Shown piece by piece: positions 6,741 to 14,454 of a stretch of DNA of 18,890 bases (position 1 is its first letter; every line of letters starts with the position of its first letter). Under the pieces are notes generated by a model, which ran no database searches, was not told the DNA's origin, and saw only the letters and a program-made list of their open reading frames with translations. The stretch is from Candidatus Atribacteria bacterium (GTDB taxonomy: Bacteria; Atribacterota; Atribacteria; Atribacterales; Atribacteraceae). The stretch is from assembly GCA_018056205.1 (NCBI GenBank), contig JAGPGC010000007.1:1-18890 (forward strand), read 5' to 3'. The position numbers and the translations under genes were made by a program.

Positions 6741-9089
6741 TCAAGCATCGATCTTCAATTCTTCCGGCAATAATCGAAAAAATCGTTTTTCAATTTCCTG
6801 CTTGAGAAGTTGATTCTCAGGTTTCTGCAATCGGGGGTCATTCTGAAGGATAAAATCAGCTTCCTGGTGGGCTTGTTCTAAAATAATCCAGTCTCGAAAA
6901 GGATCAGCTAAATGAAATTCCAAAACTCCCGATTGTCTTATCCCGTAGAATTCTCCAGGCCCTCTCATTTTAAGGTCTTCTTCAGCAATTTGAAATCCAT
7001 CATTGGTATTGACCATTATTTCCATTCTTTTTTGAATATCTTGATTCTTCCCTTGATAAAGCAAAACACATAAACCAATTTGTTCTCCCCGACCGATTCT
7101 CCCCCGCAATTGATGAAGTTGTGCCAAACCAAAACGCTCGGCATTCTCAATAACCATTACATTAGCATTGGGTACATCTATCCCTACTTCAATCACCGAG
7201 GTGGCTACTAAGATTTGTATTTCCCCCCGTGAAAATCGATCCATGATATCATCCTTTTCTTTTGAAGGTAGCTTTCCATGTATCAAGGCAATGCCGACCT
7301 GCGGAAACCATTTATTTTTGAGTTGTTCATATACCTCATAAACATTACTTAATTCAAGTTCACTTTCCTCAATCGCCGGACAAACGACATAGGCTTGTTG
7401 CCCTTTTTCTATAAAAACACCAACTTGCTGATAAGCTTTATGCTGTTCTTTTTTGGAAAAAGCCACGGTTTCAACCGGCTTCCTACCCTTGGGTTTTTCA
7501 TCAAGAATCGAAACATCAAGATCTCCATAAAGGGTTAAGGCTAAAGTTCTGGGTATGGGAGTTGCCGACATTACCAAAAGGTGAGGAACAATTGCTTTCT
7601 CTTTCAACTGGGAACGTTGTTTGACTCCAAATCGATGTTGTTCATCGACAATAACCAACCCTAATCGATGAAATTGGACATAATCTTCAAGAAGAGCGTG
7701 AGTTCCTATAACCAAATGAATCTTTCCTTGTCTTATTTTCTCCACCAATTCATTTTTCTCTTTACTTTGACCCCCGGTAATTAAGGCAACTTCAATACCA
7801 AACTCTTTTAAAATTAGATTCCAACGTTGATAATGTTGGTTGGCGAGGATTTCCGTGGGAGCCATAAGGGCAACTTGTTGCCCAGCTCTTATTAAATACA
7901 AAGCACCTATTATGGCTACTAATGTTTTCCCAGATCCAACATCTCCCTGAAGCAACCGATTCATTAGGTTACCGCTAGTTAGGTCACTTTCTATTTGCTT
8001 TAAGACTTTTTTCTGGGCTGAGGTCAATTCAAAAGGAAGTCTTTTAATAAAATAATTAATAAATTCCAGATCAGGAATAATGGGTTGGACTCGCCAAGTT
8101 TGATATTGATGTCGTCTTAGCTTGAGACTCAAATCAAAAAGAAGAAATTCTTCAAAAATGAGAGTGAATTGCGAATGAGAACGATAGGTATTTAGATCGG
8201 AAATCGAAGATCGAACTGGATGATGAAGTTCTAAAATCGCCTCCGACTTCCGCTCTAAATTATGTTTTTCTCGAATAGACGGAGGGATAGTATCTTGCAA
8301 CGCAGTTAACGATGTTTTAAGTGCTAAATCAATAAGAGTTCGTAACTTTTTGGAAGTTAGCCCATCGGTTAAACCATAAATCGGTAAAATAGATTCAAAA
8401 TGAAGGTTTTCCCTATCGACCAGTTCATAATCAAACCGACTGGTTTCTTTTTTTCCGTACGAAGTTTGGAAAAATCCGGTGATGAGAACTTTTTTCCCCG
8501 GTAAGAGAATTCGAGCCAAAAAATCACGATTGAAACATACTAAAGAAACTTCTCCGGTCTGGTCCTGAACAATAATTTTTAGTAAACGACCTCTTTGGGT
8601 AGGGATTCTGTCGTGTCGAACCACCTTACCTAAGATGGTTTGCAACAGCGAATCCCGTACTTTGGCAATAGGGATGATATCCCCTCGATCTTGGTAATAA
8701 CGGGGAAAATAACAAATGAGATCTTCTATAGAATATACATTTAAACGATTGAGTTGTTTTTCCACAATTGGACCAACTCCGTTTATAGTTCGAACTGAAA
8801 GTTGGATGTCCATTGGCTTTAATGGCGGCGAAAACGAGGGTGGTAAAATCCGATATTGATGGTTATCAAAGATGCAGATTGCCAAATTTTTTAGAAAATC
8901 GCTTTTTGCCGTTTTTGATAATTGAGGATAATTATCTAAAATTGATAATAGGTCTTCAGGAACCGATAAGTGGAGTTTTTGGATCATTATTTTTATAAAT
9001 TGGTGAAAGCCTCCAAAAACGGTTTGATTGTCCAGCCGCTGACCTTCTTGCTCAATAATTTTCTTTAACCGATCTTTCTCATTGTCCAT
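6741..9089 (-). CDS. recG: ATP-dependent DNA helicase RecG
   Basis: RecG reverses stalled replication forks and processes branched DNA. The 782-aa protein has an N-terminal extension of about 95 residues, the wedge/OB domain starting at INGVGPIVEKQL (102-113) and CYFPRYYQDRG, and a complete SF2 motor. Walker A is GDVGSGKT (382-389), motif Ia APTEILANQH, DEQH 482-485, and motif III SATPIPRT (508-515). Motif V is VATSVIEVGIDVPNA and motif VI QLRGRIGRG. The RecG-specific TRG-type region DLKMRGPGEFYGIRQSG is present towards the C-terminus. Every helicase motif is intact, in contrast to PriA in this window. The start ATG has no strong Shine-Dalgarno. It is the first gene of the unit driven by the promoter at 9109-9137. 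Confidence 0.97.
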   Translation of the reverse strand: MDNEKDRLKKIIEQEGQRLDNQTVFGGFHQFIKIMIQKLHLSVPEDLLSILDNYPQLSKTAKSDFLKNLAICIFDNHQYRILPPSFSPPLKPMDIQLSVRTINGVGPIVEKQLNRLNVYSIEDLICYFPRYYQDRGDIIPIAKVRDSLLQTILGKVVRHDRIPTQRGRLLKIIVQDQTGEVSLVCFNRDFLARILLPGKKVLITGFFQTSYGKKETSRFDYELVDRENLHFESILPIYGLTDGLTSKKLRTLIDLALKTSLTALQDTIPPSIREKHNLERKSEAILELHHPVRSSISDLNTYRSHSQFTLIFEEFLLFDLSLKLRRHQYQTWRVQPIIPDLEFINYFIKRLPFELTSAQKKVLKQIESDLTSGNLMNRLLQGDVGSGKTLVAIIGALYLIRAGQQVALMAPTEILANQHYQRWNLILKEFGIEVALITGGQSKEKNELVEKIRQGKIHLVIGTHALLEDYVQFHRLGLVIVDEQHRFGVKQRSQLKEKAIVPHLLVMSATPIPRTLALTLYGDLDVSILDEKPKGRKPVETVAFSKKEQHKAYQQVGVFIEKGQQAYVVCPAIEESELELSNVYEVYEQLKNKWFPQVGIALIHGKLPSKEKDDIMDRFSRGEIQILVATSVIEVGIDVPNANVMVIENAERFGLAQLHQLRGRIGRGEQIGLCVLLYQGKNQDIQKRMEIMVNTNDGFQIAEEDLKMRGPGEFYGIRQSGVLEFHLADPFRDWIILEQAHQEADFILQNDPRLQKPENQLLKQEIEKRFFRLLPEELKIDA

Positions 9090-9108
9090 TTTGCCAACAC
9101 CCGAGGGT

Positions 9109-9137
9109 ATTGTAACCCGATCTTAGTATATAAACAA
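9109..9137 (-). promoter_or_regulatory. Promoter for recG-rsmD-coaD-pta-ackA-yceD
   Basis: On the minus strand TTGTTT (9137-9132) and TACAAT (9114-9109) are 17 nt apart. The -10 matches 5 of 6, the -35 is weak. The predicted transcript start is about 13 nt from the recG ATG. It lies in the divergent gap shared with the rpmB promoter. Confidence 0.5.
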
Positions 9138-9169
9138 CGGTAAGCTATCTATCACCTGATAAGAATGAG

Positions 9170-9199
9170 TTGAATTTATCGTTTCCTTTATGTTATATT
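9170..9199 (+). promoter_or_regulatory. Promoter for rpmB
   Basis: On the plus strand TTGAAT (9170-9175) and TATATT (9194-9199) are 18 nt apart, about 44 nt before the rpmB ATG, which has a GGGTGG ribosome-binding site. It is divergent from the recG promoter. Confidence 0.6.
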
Positions 9200-9242
9200 A
9201 CTCGTCGAAATTTGATGAATGACGTGAAAGGGTGGATTTAGA

Positions 9243-9428
9243 ATGGCAACCTGTGATATTTGTGGTAAAAAACCCGTTTTTGGCAATAAGATAAGCCACT
9301 CCCATCGGGTTACGCGAAAAATTTGGAAACCAAATATTCAGAAAGTTCGAGTACGATCTAATGGACATTCGGTAACTATGAACGTTTGTACCACTTGTTT
9401 GAAGGCAGGCAAAATTAAAAAAGCGTAA
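9243..9428 (+). CDS. rpmB: Large ribosomal subunit protein bL28, zinc-binding form
   Basis: This structural protein of the 50S subunit is 61 aa long. The sequence begins MATCDICGKKPVFGNKISHS (Cys4, Cys7), continues with the conserved KIWKPNIQKVRV segment and ends with the second Cys pair VCTTCLKAGKIKK, so it is the Cys-containing C+ form. It is the only plus-strand gene here, a single gene lying between two minus-strand operons. It has its own promoter (9170-9199), and its stop codon lies inside the terminator stem. From memory, Bacillus subtilis also has rpmB reversed within the same cluster, so this orientation may be an old, conserved feature. Confidence 0.96.
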   Translation: MATCDICGKKPVFGNKISHSHRVTRKIWKPNIQKVRVRSNGHSVTMNVCTTCLKAGKIKKA

Positions 9429-9446
9429 GTTTTCTTACGCTTTTTT
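9417..9446. terminator. Bidirectional intrinsic terminator between rpmB and rpe
   Basis: A perfect 13-bp stem, AAAAAAGCGTAAG (9417-9429) with CTTACGCTTTTTT (9434-9446), has a TTTT loop. The A/T arms provide a U-run in both directions. It overlaps the rpmB stop codon and lies 41 nt past the rpe stop, so it can end both convergent transcripts and insulate recG from the upstream unit. Confidence 0.93.
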
Positions 9447-9487
9447 AATTTTATTACCAAAGAATTAAAATAGATTCTATATTATCC

Positions 9488-10153
9488 CTAAAACTTTTTG
9501 ATTTTCGCCGAGATTTCACGTACTTTTTGGGTAATTTTATTCTCATCTGAAAATACCAATGAACCAGCGGCAATCACCGATGCTCCACAAGCTGCTAAGT
9601 ATTCAATATTATCATCATGAATACCGCCATCAATTTCAATTAAAGTATTTAAACCTCGTGATTTAATTTTCTTCCTTAAATTAATAATTTTCTGGTCCAT
9701 ACCTGGAATTATTTTTTGCCCTCCAAAACCAGGATTAACAGTCATGAGCAACACCATGTATAATTTGGGAAGTATCTGATCAAGCATAGCGACGGGCGTC
9801 CCTGGACAGATAGATAAGGTAGCTTTGGCACCCGCTTTCTGGATAAGATTGATTAAAAAATCAAAATCGGGGATAACTTCCAGATGAAAACTAATATTAT
9901 CAGCACCAGCTTGAATAAAATCGAGGTAACAATTTTGAGGATTTTGAATCATAAGATGGACATCCAGGAAAGCTTTAGGTAAAATCTTTCGAACTGCTTC
10001 GACAATTAAAGTTCCAAAGGTAATATTAGGAACATAGTGGCCATCCATTACATCAATATGAATCATCTCTGCTCCGCCTTCTTGAGCCATGAGCAACTGT
10101 TCTTTTAACCGAGAAAAATCACAGGATAAAATTGAAGGGGCTAGTAGTGCCAT
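9488..10153 (-). CDS. rpe: Ribulose-phosphate 3-epimerase
   Basis: Rpe interconverts ribulose 5-phosphate and xylulose 5-phosphate in the pentose phosphate pathway. It is a TIM-barrel protein of 221 aa from the ATG chosen. Conserved features are LLAPSILSCDF (3-13) and HIDVMDGHYVPNITFG (32-47), which carries metal ligands His32 and Asp34. Next are DVHLMI with His66, MTVNPGFGGQ (137-146) and EIDGGI with catalytic Asp175. The frame extends to a GTG at 10162, but that codon lies inside the AGGTGAT Shine-Dalgarno sequence, so ATG 10153 is the likely start. It lies 22 nt after the PASTA gene. Its place at the end of the fmt-rsmB cluster is conserved in Firmicutes. Confidence 0.95.
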   Translation of the reverse strand: MALLAPSILSCDFSRLKEQLLMAQEGGAEMIHIDVMDGHYVPNITFGTLIVEAVRKILPKAFLDVHLMIQNPQNCYLDFIQAGADNISFHLEVIPDFDFLINLIQKAGAKATLSICPGTPVAMLDQILPKLYMVLLMTVNPGFGGQKIIPGMDQKIINLRKKIKSRGLNTLIEIDGGIHDDNIEYLAACGASVIAAGSLVFSDENKITQKVREISAKIKKF

Positions 10154-10157
10154 AAAT

Positions 10158-10164
10158 ATCACCT
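10158..10164 (-). promoter_or_regulatory. Ribosome-binding site that sets the rpe start
   Basis: The AGGTGAT site lies 4 nt before ATG 10153 and contains the upstream in-frame GTG, which rules against use of that GTG. The same AGGTGAT-type site precedes def. Confidence 0.7.
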
Positions 10165-10175
10165 ATTCAAGCAAT

Positions 10176-11201
10176 TTATAATTCTTTTTCCCAATAATAA
10201 TAACCGTTTAAATAAATAAGGACCTTACCCTTTCCTTTGGTTCTTGATGAAATTTCTACGGTTTCTCCCCCTTGGTGTTGTTCTTCATAAACTATTCGTT
10301 CTCCCAACTCATCATTTACTACAATCCTCACCGTAATTGGAACCCTAGCATCGGGTAAAACAAAACGCAGGTTTAAATCTTGTAAATCCTGAATAGCTTG
10401 TACTACCCTAAGATTTATCAATTGCCCAGCAGCAACTTCCTGACCGGATTCGGGAGTTTGGTCAACTACAATACCGGGATTTCTTTCGGGCATAGCCACC
10501 TCTTCAATTTGTCCGATGGATAAATTCATTTCCGCCAAGAGCCGCCTGGCTTCTTCCAATTTTAATCCAATTAAATCAGGAACCAATATCTGTACCGGTG
10601 GGGTAACAACCATTGTGCCACCCTTACTGAGTAAAAGACTGACTTGATTCCCTAAAGGTAGCGTACTATTAGCAGGTGGATCCTGAGATATAACCATTCC
10701 TTTTAAAACATCTTCATGAGTCACTTCTACTACTCGACCTAGTTGGTATCCATTCGCTTCTAAAAGATTTTGAGCTTCACTTAAACTTAAATCTCGTACA
10801 TCGGGTACTCTACCCATGGTAACTTCTTGAGTAGCAGTTGGAACTCCTCCTCCGGTTTGGACTTCTCCACTATATCCGCTTACTACAACTCGTACTTTCC
10901 TTCCACGTTTGGCTTCAGTTCCTGGAAGTGGATCTTGTTCCAATACCTGATTGGCAATTTTATCAGGATTACTTTCAACCCGAGCTACTTCCACTTGTAA
11001 ACCCATTTTTGCCGCTAAATTCACCGCACTTACCAGGTCTTGATTACGGAAATCCGGAACTGAAAGTGAGGTGGAATTCACCGAATATTGCAAGAGCATT
11101 AACCCAAAAAAACCACTGAGAACAACTCCTAAACCAAAGGCAACCACCGTGAGCAATATTCGTAAAAAAAAGTTAGAGACTTTCGCCTTTTTTGCCGTCA
11201 C
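10176..11201 (-). CDS. Membrane-anchored protein with three PASTA domains, no kinase domain
   Basis: PASTA domains bind peptidoglycan or muropeptides in penicillin-binding proteins and PrkC-type Ser/Thr kinases. From the GTG start this 341-aa protein has a short basic cytoplasmic tail (KKAKVSNFFLR), one transmembrane helix at about 14-39, then three PASTA repeats at about 44-109, 130-193 and 202-267. Each shows VPDxxx...A..LL/A......, then Q.P and G. A beta-rich C-terminal tail of about 70 residues, ending GYYYWEKEL, follows; I do not recognise it. There is no kinase domain, catalytic HRD/DFG motif or transpeptidase motif. A GTGA overlap with rsmB supports the GTG at 11201; a TTG at 11213 is in frame but sits too close to its GGAGGG. 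Its place between rsmB and rpe is where prpC-prkC-rsgA lie in Firmicutes, so it may be a remnant or relative of PrkC's outer part. Its function is unknown; cell-wall sensing or anchoring is a guess. Confidence 0.88.
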   Translation of the reverse strand: MTAKKAKVSNFFLRILLTVVAFGLGVVLSGFFGLMLLQYSVNSTSLSVPDFRNQDLVSAVNLAAKMGLQVEVARVESNPDKIANQVLEQDPLPGTEAKRGRKVRVVVSGYSGEVQTGGGVPTATQEVTMGRVPDVRDLSLSEAQNLLEANGYQLGRVVEVTHEDVLKGMVISQDPPANSTLPLGNQVSLLLSKGGTMVVTPPVQILVPDLIGLKLEEARRLLAEMNLSIGQIEEVAMPERNPGIVVDQTPESGQEVAAGQLINLRVVQAIQDLQDLNLRFVLPDARVPITVRIVVNDELGERIVYEEQHQGGETVEISSRTKGKGKVLIYLNGYYYWEKEL

Positions 11202-12529
11202 CGCTTCTTCCAAGCCCTCCCAAAAAACCCATCAGAATTAAAATAATGAGGCCATATAATACATGATTGATTATCAGTTAAGATGGTCTGTTTTACTTCA
11301 GTTTGCAAATTAGCTTCTCCAGGAAAATATACTTCCCATTCCTCTGGGATAAGTTGTTCAAAGGCACTAATCACTCCATCAGTTTCTTCCGGTGTTAAAG
11401 TACAGACACAATACAATATAATACCACTTTTTTCAATCAATACAGGAGTCTGACTCAAAATTTGCAACTGCTTTTCAGCAAAAGACTGGTTTTCGGATTT
11501 CTTTCTTAAAAATCCGATTTCTGGGTTCCTCCGTAGTGTTCCCCAACCAGAACAAGGAGCATCCACAAAAATCCGATGAGCGCCTCTTAATTCTTTAGGA
11601 AGAGGTTGGGTTGCATCGGCTATTAGGGGTCTAATAATATCAATTCCTTGACGACGAGCATGAGTTTCAAGAGTTTTTAATTTTTCTGGATGAATATCAA
11701 CCGCATAAATACAACCTTGATTTTTCATCATTTGTGCCATCATTAAGGTCTTTCCTCCCGAGCCGCAGCCAATATCGATGATCTTCTCTCCTGGGTCGGG
11801 TGCCAGAAGCTCTACCATTATTTGAGAACTCAAATCATGAATGGAAAAAAAACCTTTTTGGTATTCATCGGTTTCAATTAACTGCGAGTAATCAAATTGA
11901 GAAACAAGAGCATTGGATAAACAAGACGATGAATTCACCATAATAGAATATTGTTTTGATAAACTCTCCATAAGTTGGTGAGCATCAGTTTTCAAAGGAT
12001 TGACTCGAAGATAAAGAACCGGTGGAAGAGCAAGTGATTTTTTAAGTTGATTCATTTCGCCGTTGGTTAAAAAGGTCTCCCAATAATTTTCCAGCCATTG
12101 GGGCAAAACCATACCCCAGCTTTCTGCTTGCTTATGCCAACGTGTTCTTTCAGCAGAAGCCTTACGTAAGACGGCATTGATGAGTTTAATCCAGGGATGA
12201 GAATGAGTGAGACGAGCTAATTCGACGGTTTCCGAAACAATTGCATAATCGGGAATACGGGTATCTATTGAAAGCTGAAAAAGCCCTATATACAAAATAA
12301 TTTGAACCCTTTGGGGAAGGTTTTTTGGCTTAGGTAAGTAGGTTGCAGCTATTTCCTGAAGTTGGGGATAAAATTTTACTATTCCTCTAATTAATTGGAC
12401 CAAAAAAGAACGATCGTGAGCGGATAGCCCGCCAGTTTTTATTAAAGATGAATATTGTTTATCTAAAAAGATCTGTTCCCCCTGAAAAAGCCGATTCAGA
12501 ATCCGAAATGCTTCCCAACGAACGTTCAC
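11198..12529 (-). CDS. rsmB: 16S rRNA (cytosine(967)-C(5))-methyltransferase
   Basis: RsmB (Sun/Fmu) makes m5C967 in 16S rRNA. The 443-aa protein has an N-terminal NusB-like RNA-binding domain (about 1-130, with VRWEAFRILNRL, SAHDRSFLVQLIRGI and PDYAIVSETVELAR). After a linker comes the SAM-dependent domain: motif I DIGCGSGGKT (252-261), VDIHPEKL, motif IV DAPCSGWGTLRRNPE with Cys326, and motif VI CVCTLTPEE with catalytic Cys376. Both Cys residues of the m5C mechanism are present. The start is GTG at 12529 with only a distant AAGGAT, so initiation may be weak; an in-frame TAA lies just upstream. It overlaps the PASTA gene by 4 nt. The palindromic repeat pair lies between it and the metallopeptidase gene. 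Confidence 0.96.
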   Translation of the reverse strand: MNVRWEAFRILNRLFQGEQIFLDKQYSSLIKTGGLSAHDRSFLVQLIRGIVKFYPQLQEIAATYLPKPKNLPQRVQIILYIGLFQLSIDTRIPDYAIVSETVELARLTHSHPWIKLINAVLRKASAERTRWHKQAESWGMVLPQWLENYWETFLTNGEMNQLKKSLALPPVLYLRVNPLKTDAHQLMESLSKQYSIMVNSSSCLSNALVSQFDYSQLIETDEYQKGFFSIHDLSSQIMVELLAPDPGEKIIDIGCGSGGKTLMMAQMMKNQGCIYAVDIHPEKLKTLETHARRQGIDIIRPLIADATQPLPKELRGAHRIFVDAPCSGWGTLRRNPEIGFLRKKSENQSFAEKQLQILSQTPVLIEKSGIILYCVCTLTPEETDGVISAFEQLIPEEWEVYFPGEANLQTEVKQTILTDNQSCIIWPHYFNSDGFFGRAWKKR

Positions 12530-12633
12530 AGTTATTTATATTGATCCTTTTTATGAACTCCTAAGGTAGACCTTCATACCACTACCTAGCACCAGATGAG
12601 GATGAAAAATCCAATAAAGGGCGAATATAAGAC

Positions 12634-12741
12634 GGGCGAACACTTAGGTTCGCCCCTACAGTTTCCTCACCTTGAATTTATTTTATTATTTTATATATTC
12701 ATCAATTTTATATCAGTAGGGGCAGACCTAGGTGTCTGCCC
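12634..12741. repeat. Inverted pair of GTAGGGGC palindromes (MITE-like)
   Basis: Two 26-nt units, 12634-12659 (read on the minus strand) and 12716-12741 (plus strand), face each other across about 56 nt of AT-rich sequence. Each begins GTAGGGGC and folds into its own perfect 8-bp hairpin: GGGCGAAC/GTTCGCCC in one and GGGCAGAC/GTCTGCCC in the other. The units match at 21 of 26 positions. Four of the five differences are two compensated base pairs; the fifth is in the loop. The element lies in the 291-nt gap between rsmB and the metallopeptidase gene; the rest of that gap has no gene I can support. Confidence 0.8.
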
Positions 12742-12820
12742 AATTAGATGCTTTCTTCTGCTCCCCTGCTCGGCTTTTATTACTTATCACTCTCACCCTA
12801 ACTCATCACTGCTTGATTAC

Positions 12821-13504
12821 CTAATCTCGGCTTTGGCGAAGAAGAATCAAACGCAACAACTGTAAAGCCGCCATGGCTGTTGCAGCCACATAGGTTAAAG
12901 CTGCAGCATTTAACATTCTTTTAATATCTTGCTGCTCATCCACAGCTACTAACCCAGAATTAGTGAGAGCTAAATAAGCCCGTCGGCTGGCATCATATTC
13001 AACTGGAAGGGTAACCACTTGGAACAAAACTGCTAAGCTAAAAAAGATGATGCCAACATCCATAAGTAATCGAAATGAAAATATTAAACCAATTAAAAAA
13101 AGTGGAAAAGCTGCTTGAGAACCAATACTGGCAACTGGAACCAAAATGGAACGCAAAGCAAAAGCTCGGTATTTTTCCCGCTTTTGAAGGGCATGCCCAA
13201 CCTCGTGGGCAGCAATGCTATAATCAGCTATGGAACCACCTCTCGCCACACTGTTAGATAGTCTGAGTATTTCCCGAGAGGGATCATAATGATCGGTGAG
13301 TTGTCCAGGAATTTCTTCCAGGCGAATGGGAAGATTGTTTTGTTCAATAAGTTGTTGGGCTACCTCATAACCACTTAAACCAGCTCGAGAACGTTTTTGT
13401 GAAAGTGTAGTATAGGTGCTTTTTACTTTTGATTGTGCATAAAAAGCCAAGATAAGTGCTGGTATCAACAAAATAAATGTATAATCAAAGGGATAAAAAA
13501 ACAT
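12821..13504 (-). CDS. YugP-type membrane zinc metallopeptidase
   Basis: This is a member of the neutral zinc metallopeptidase family typified by Bacillus YugP (Zn_protease_2); the substrate is not known. From the start chosen it is 227 aa. It has an N-terminal membrane helix (about 8-22) and a cytosolic or peripheral segment with HYDPSREILRLSNSV (72-86). The catalytic helix SIAAHEVGHALQ (96-107) has zinc ligands His100 and His104 and catalytic Glu101. Hydrophobic helices follow at about 130-145, 147-166 and 200-222. LPVEYDASRRA (167-177) between them probably gives the third zinc ligand, Glu169. The frame extends into fmt, but AGGAGG at 13515-13520 lies 10 nt before ATG 13504 and only 1 nt before the alternative ATG 13513. 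Lying between fmt and rsmB is a recurrent position for this family in Clostridia. Confidence 0.9.
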   Translation of the reverse strand: MFFYPFDYTFILLIPALILAFYAQSKVKSTYTTLSQKRSRAGLSGYEVAQQLIEQNNLPIRLEEIPGQLTDHYDPSREILRLSNSVARGGSIADYSIAAHEVGHALQKREKYRAFALRSILVPVASIGSQAAFPLFLIGLIFSFRLLMDVGIIFFSLAVLFQVVTLPVEYDASRRAYLALTNSGLVAVDEQQDIKRMLNAAALTYVAATAMAALQLLRLILLRQSRD

Positions 13505-13514
13505 ACTCGGCATA

Positions 13515-13520
13515 CCTCCT
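13515..13520 (-). promoter_or_regulatory. Ribosome-binding site that sets the metallopeptidase start
   Basis: A perfect AGGAGG overlaps the TAG stop of fmt (TAGGAGG) and lies 10 nt before ATG 13504. This supports an N-terminus of MFFYPFDYTF rather than the longer open frame that overlaps fmt. Confidence 0.75.
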
Positions 13521-14454
13521 ATTGTAATAGATCTCCAGGGCGAATACGATACCCACAACAAAACTCCTGTCCAGATTGAGCTTTTTTATTTTCCGGATGT
13601 AATTCTTCTATCGCTAATATACCATTTCCAGTTCCCACTAATAATCCAACATCAGGTTCATATCGAATAATTTGACCCGCCTTCTCTTTTTTCCTTCCAT
13701 CATAAACTCGAGCTTTCAAAATTTTCAGACGTTTTTGATGAAAAAACCCGTAGGCTCCCGGACAAGGGGCCAAAGCTTTAATTTGCCGGACTATTTCCTC
13801 GGCAGAATCATTCCAATTGATTTGATAGAGATCTTTTGGAATCTTTCCAGCATAACTCACCTGTTCAGTCGACTGTGGAACTGGCTTAATCTTCCCTTCA
13901 ATCCAATCTGGAAGGATCTTGACTAATAATTCTCCACCGATTTTTCCTAATTTATTTTCTAAGGTGTAACTATTATCTGAGTCTTCAATTACCACTTCAT
14001 GAGTTGCTAAAATTGGTCCGCTATCTATTCCTTCATCCATTAACATAATGCTAACACCAGTTTTTTCCTCTCCATTGAGAATTGCCCAACGAATCGGATC
14101 AGCACCACGATAACGAGGAAGCAGCGAAGCATGGACGTTGATACATCCTAAAGGAGCCATTTCCAACAAGGATGAGCGTAAAATCTGCCCATATCCAGCA
14201 ACAACCAAGATATCAGGAGCAATCTTATAAATCACCTCTAAAAAGTCTTTCCGGTTGACTTTTTCTGGTTGCAAAACTTCCAACTGGTGATTCTGTGACC
14301 AAACCTTCACTGGTGTAGCGGTTAACTTTCTTCCTCTTCCACCTTCACGGTCAGGCTGGGTAATAACTGCAGCTATATTATACTTAGCATTAACAAGAGC
14401 GCTGAGTATTTTAACTGATAATGAGGTTGTTCCTAAAAAAACTATTTTTATCAT
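13519..14454 (-). CDS. fmt: Methionyl-tRNA formyltransferase
   Basis: Fmt formylates initiator Met-tRNA using 10-formyltetrahydrofolate. The 311-aa protein has the Rossmann-like N-terminus IKIVFLGTTSLSV and ITQPDREGGRGRKL (31-44), which includes the tRNA-contact loop. The formyltransferase signature is INVHASLLPRYRGADPIRWAI (105-125) with Asn106 and His108, and the catalytic Asp is Asp144 (MDEGIDSG). The C-terminal OB-like domain begins near residue 205 with KIPKDLYQINW and ALAPCPGAY. The signature usually reads RGAAPI; here it is RGADPI. The ATG overlaps the last base of the def stop (TAATG), so translation is coupled. The def-fmt pair adds and removes the N-formyl group of new proteins. Confidence 0.96.
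   Translation of the reverse strand: MIKIVFLGTTSLSVKILSALVNAKYNIAAVITQPDREGGRGRKLTATPVKVWSQNHQLEVLQPEKVNRKDFLEVIYKIAPDILVVAGYGQILRSSLLEMAPLGCINVHASLLPRYRGADPIRWAILNGEEKTGVSIMLMDEGIDSGPILATHEVVIEDSDNSYTLENKLGKIGGELLVKILPDWIEGKIKPVPQSTEQVSYAGKIPKDLYQINWNDSAEEIVRQIKALAPCPGAYGFFHQKRLKILKARVYDGRKKEKAGQIIRYEPDVGLLVGTGNGILAIEELHPENKKAQSGQEFCCGYRIRPGDLLQ

Noticed and set aside
10838..11119. 93-codon plus-strand frame antisense to the PASTA gene
   Set aside because: It is a shadow frame produced by the composition of the PASTA gene; no ribosome-binding site or recognisable motif.
12596..12865. 89-codon plus-strand frame between rsmB and the metallopeptidase gene
   Set aside because: It runs through the GTAGGGGC palindrome pair and then antisense into the end of the metallopeptidase gene; it shows no protein-like features.
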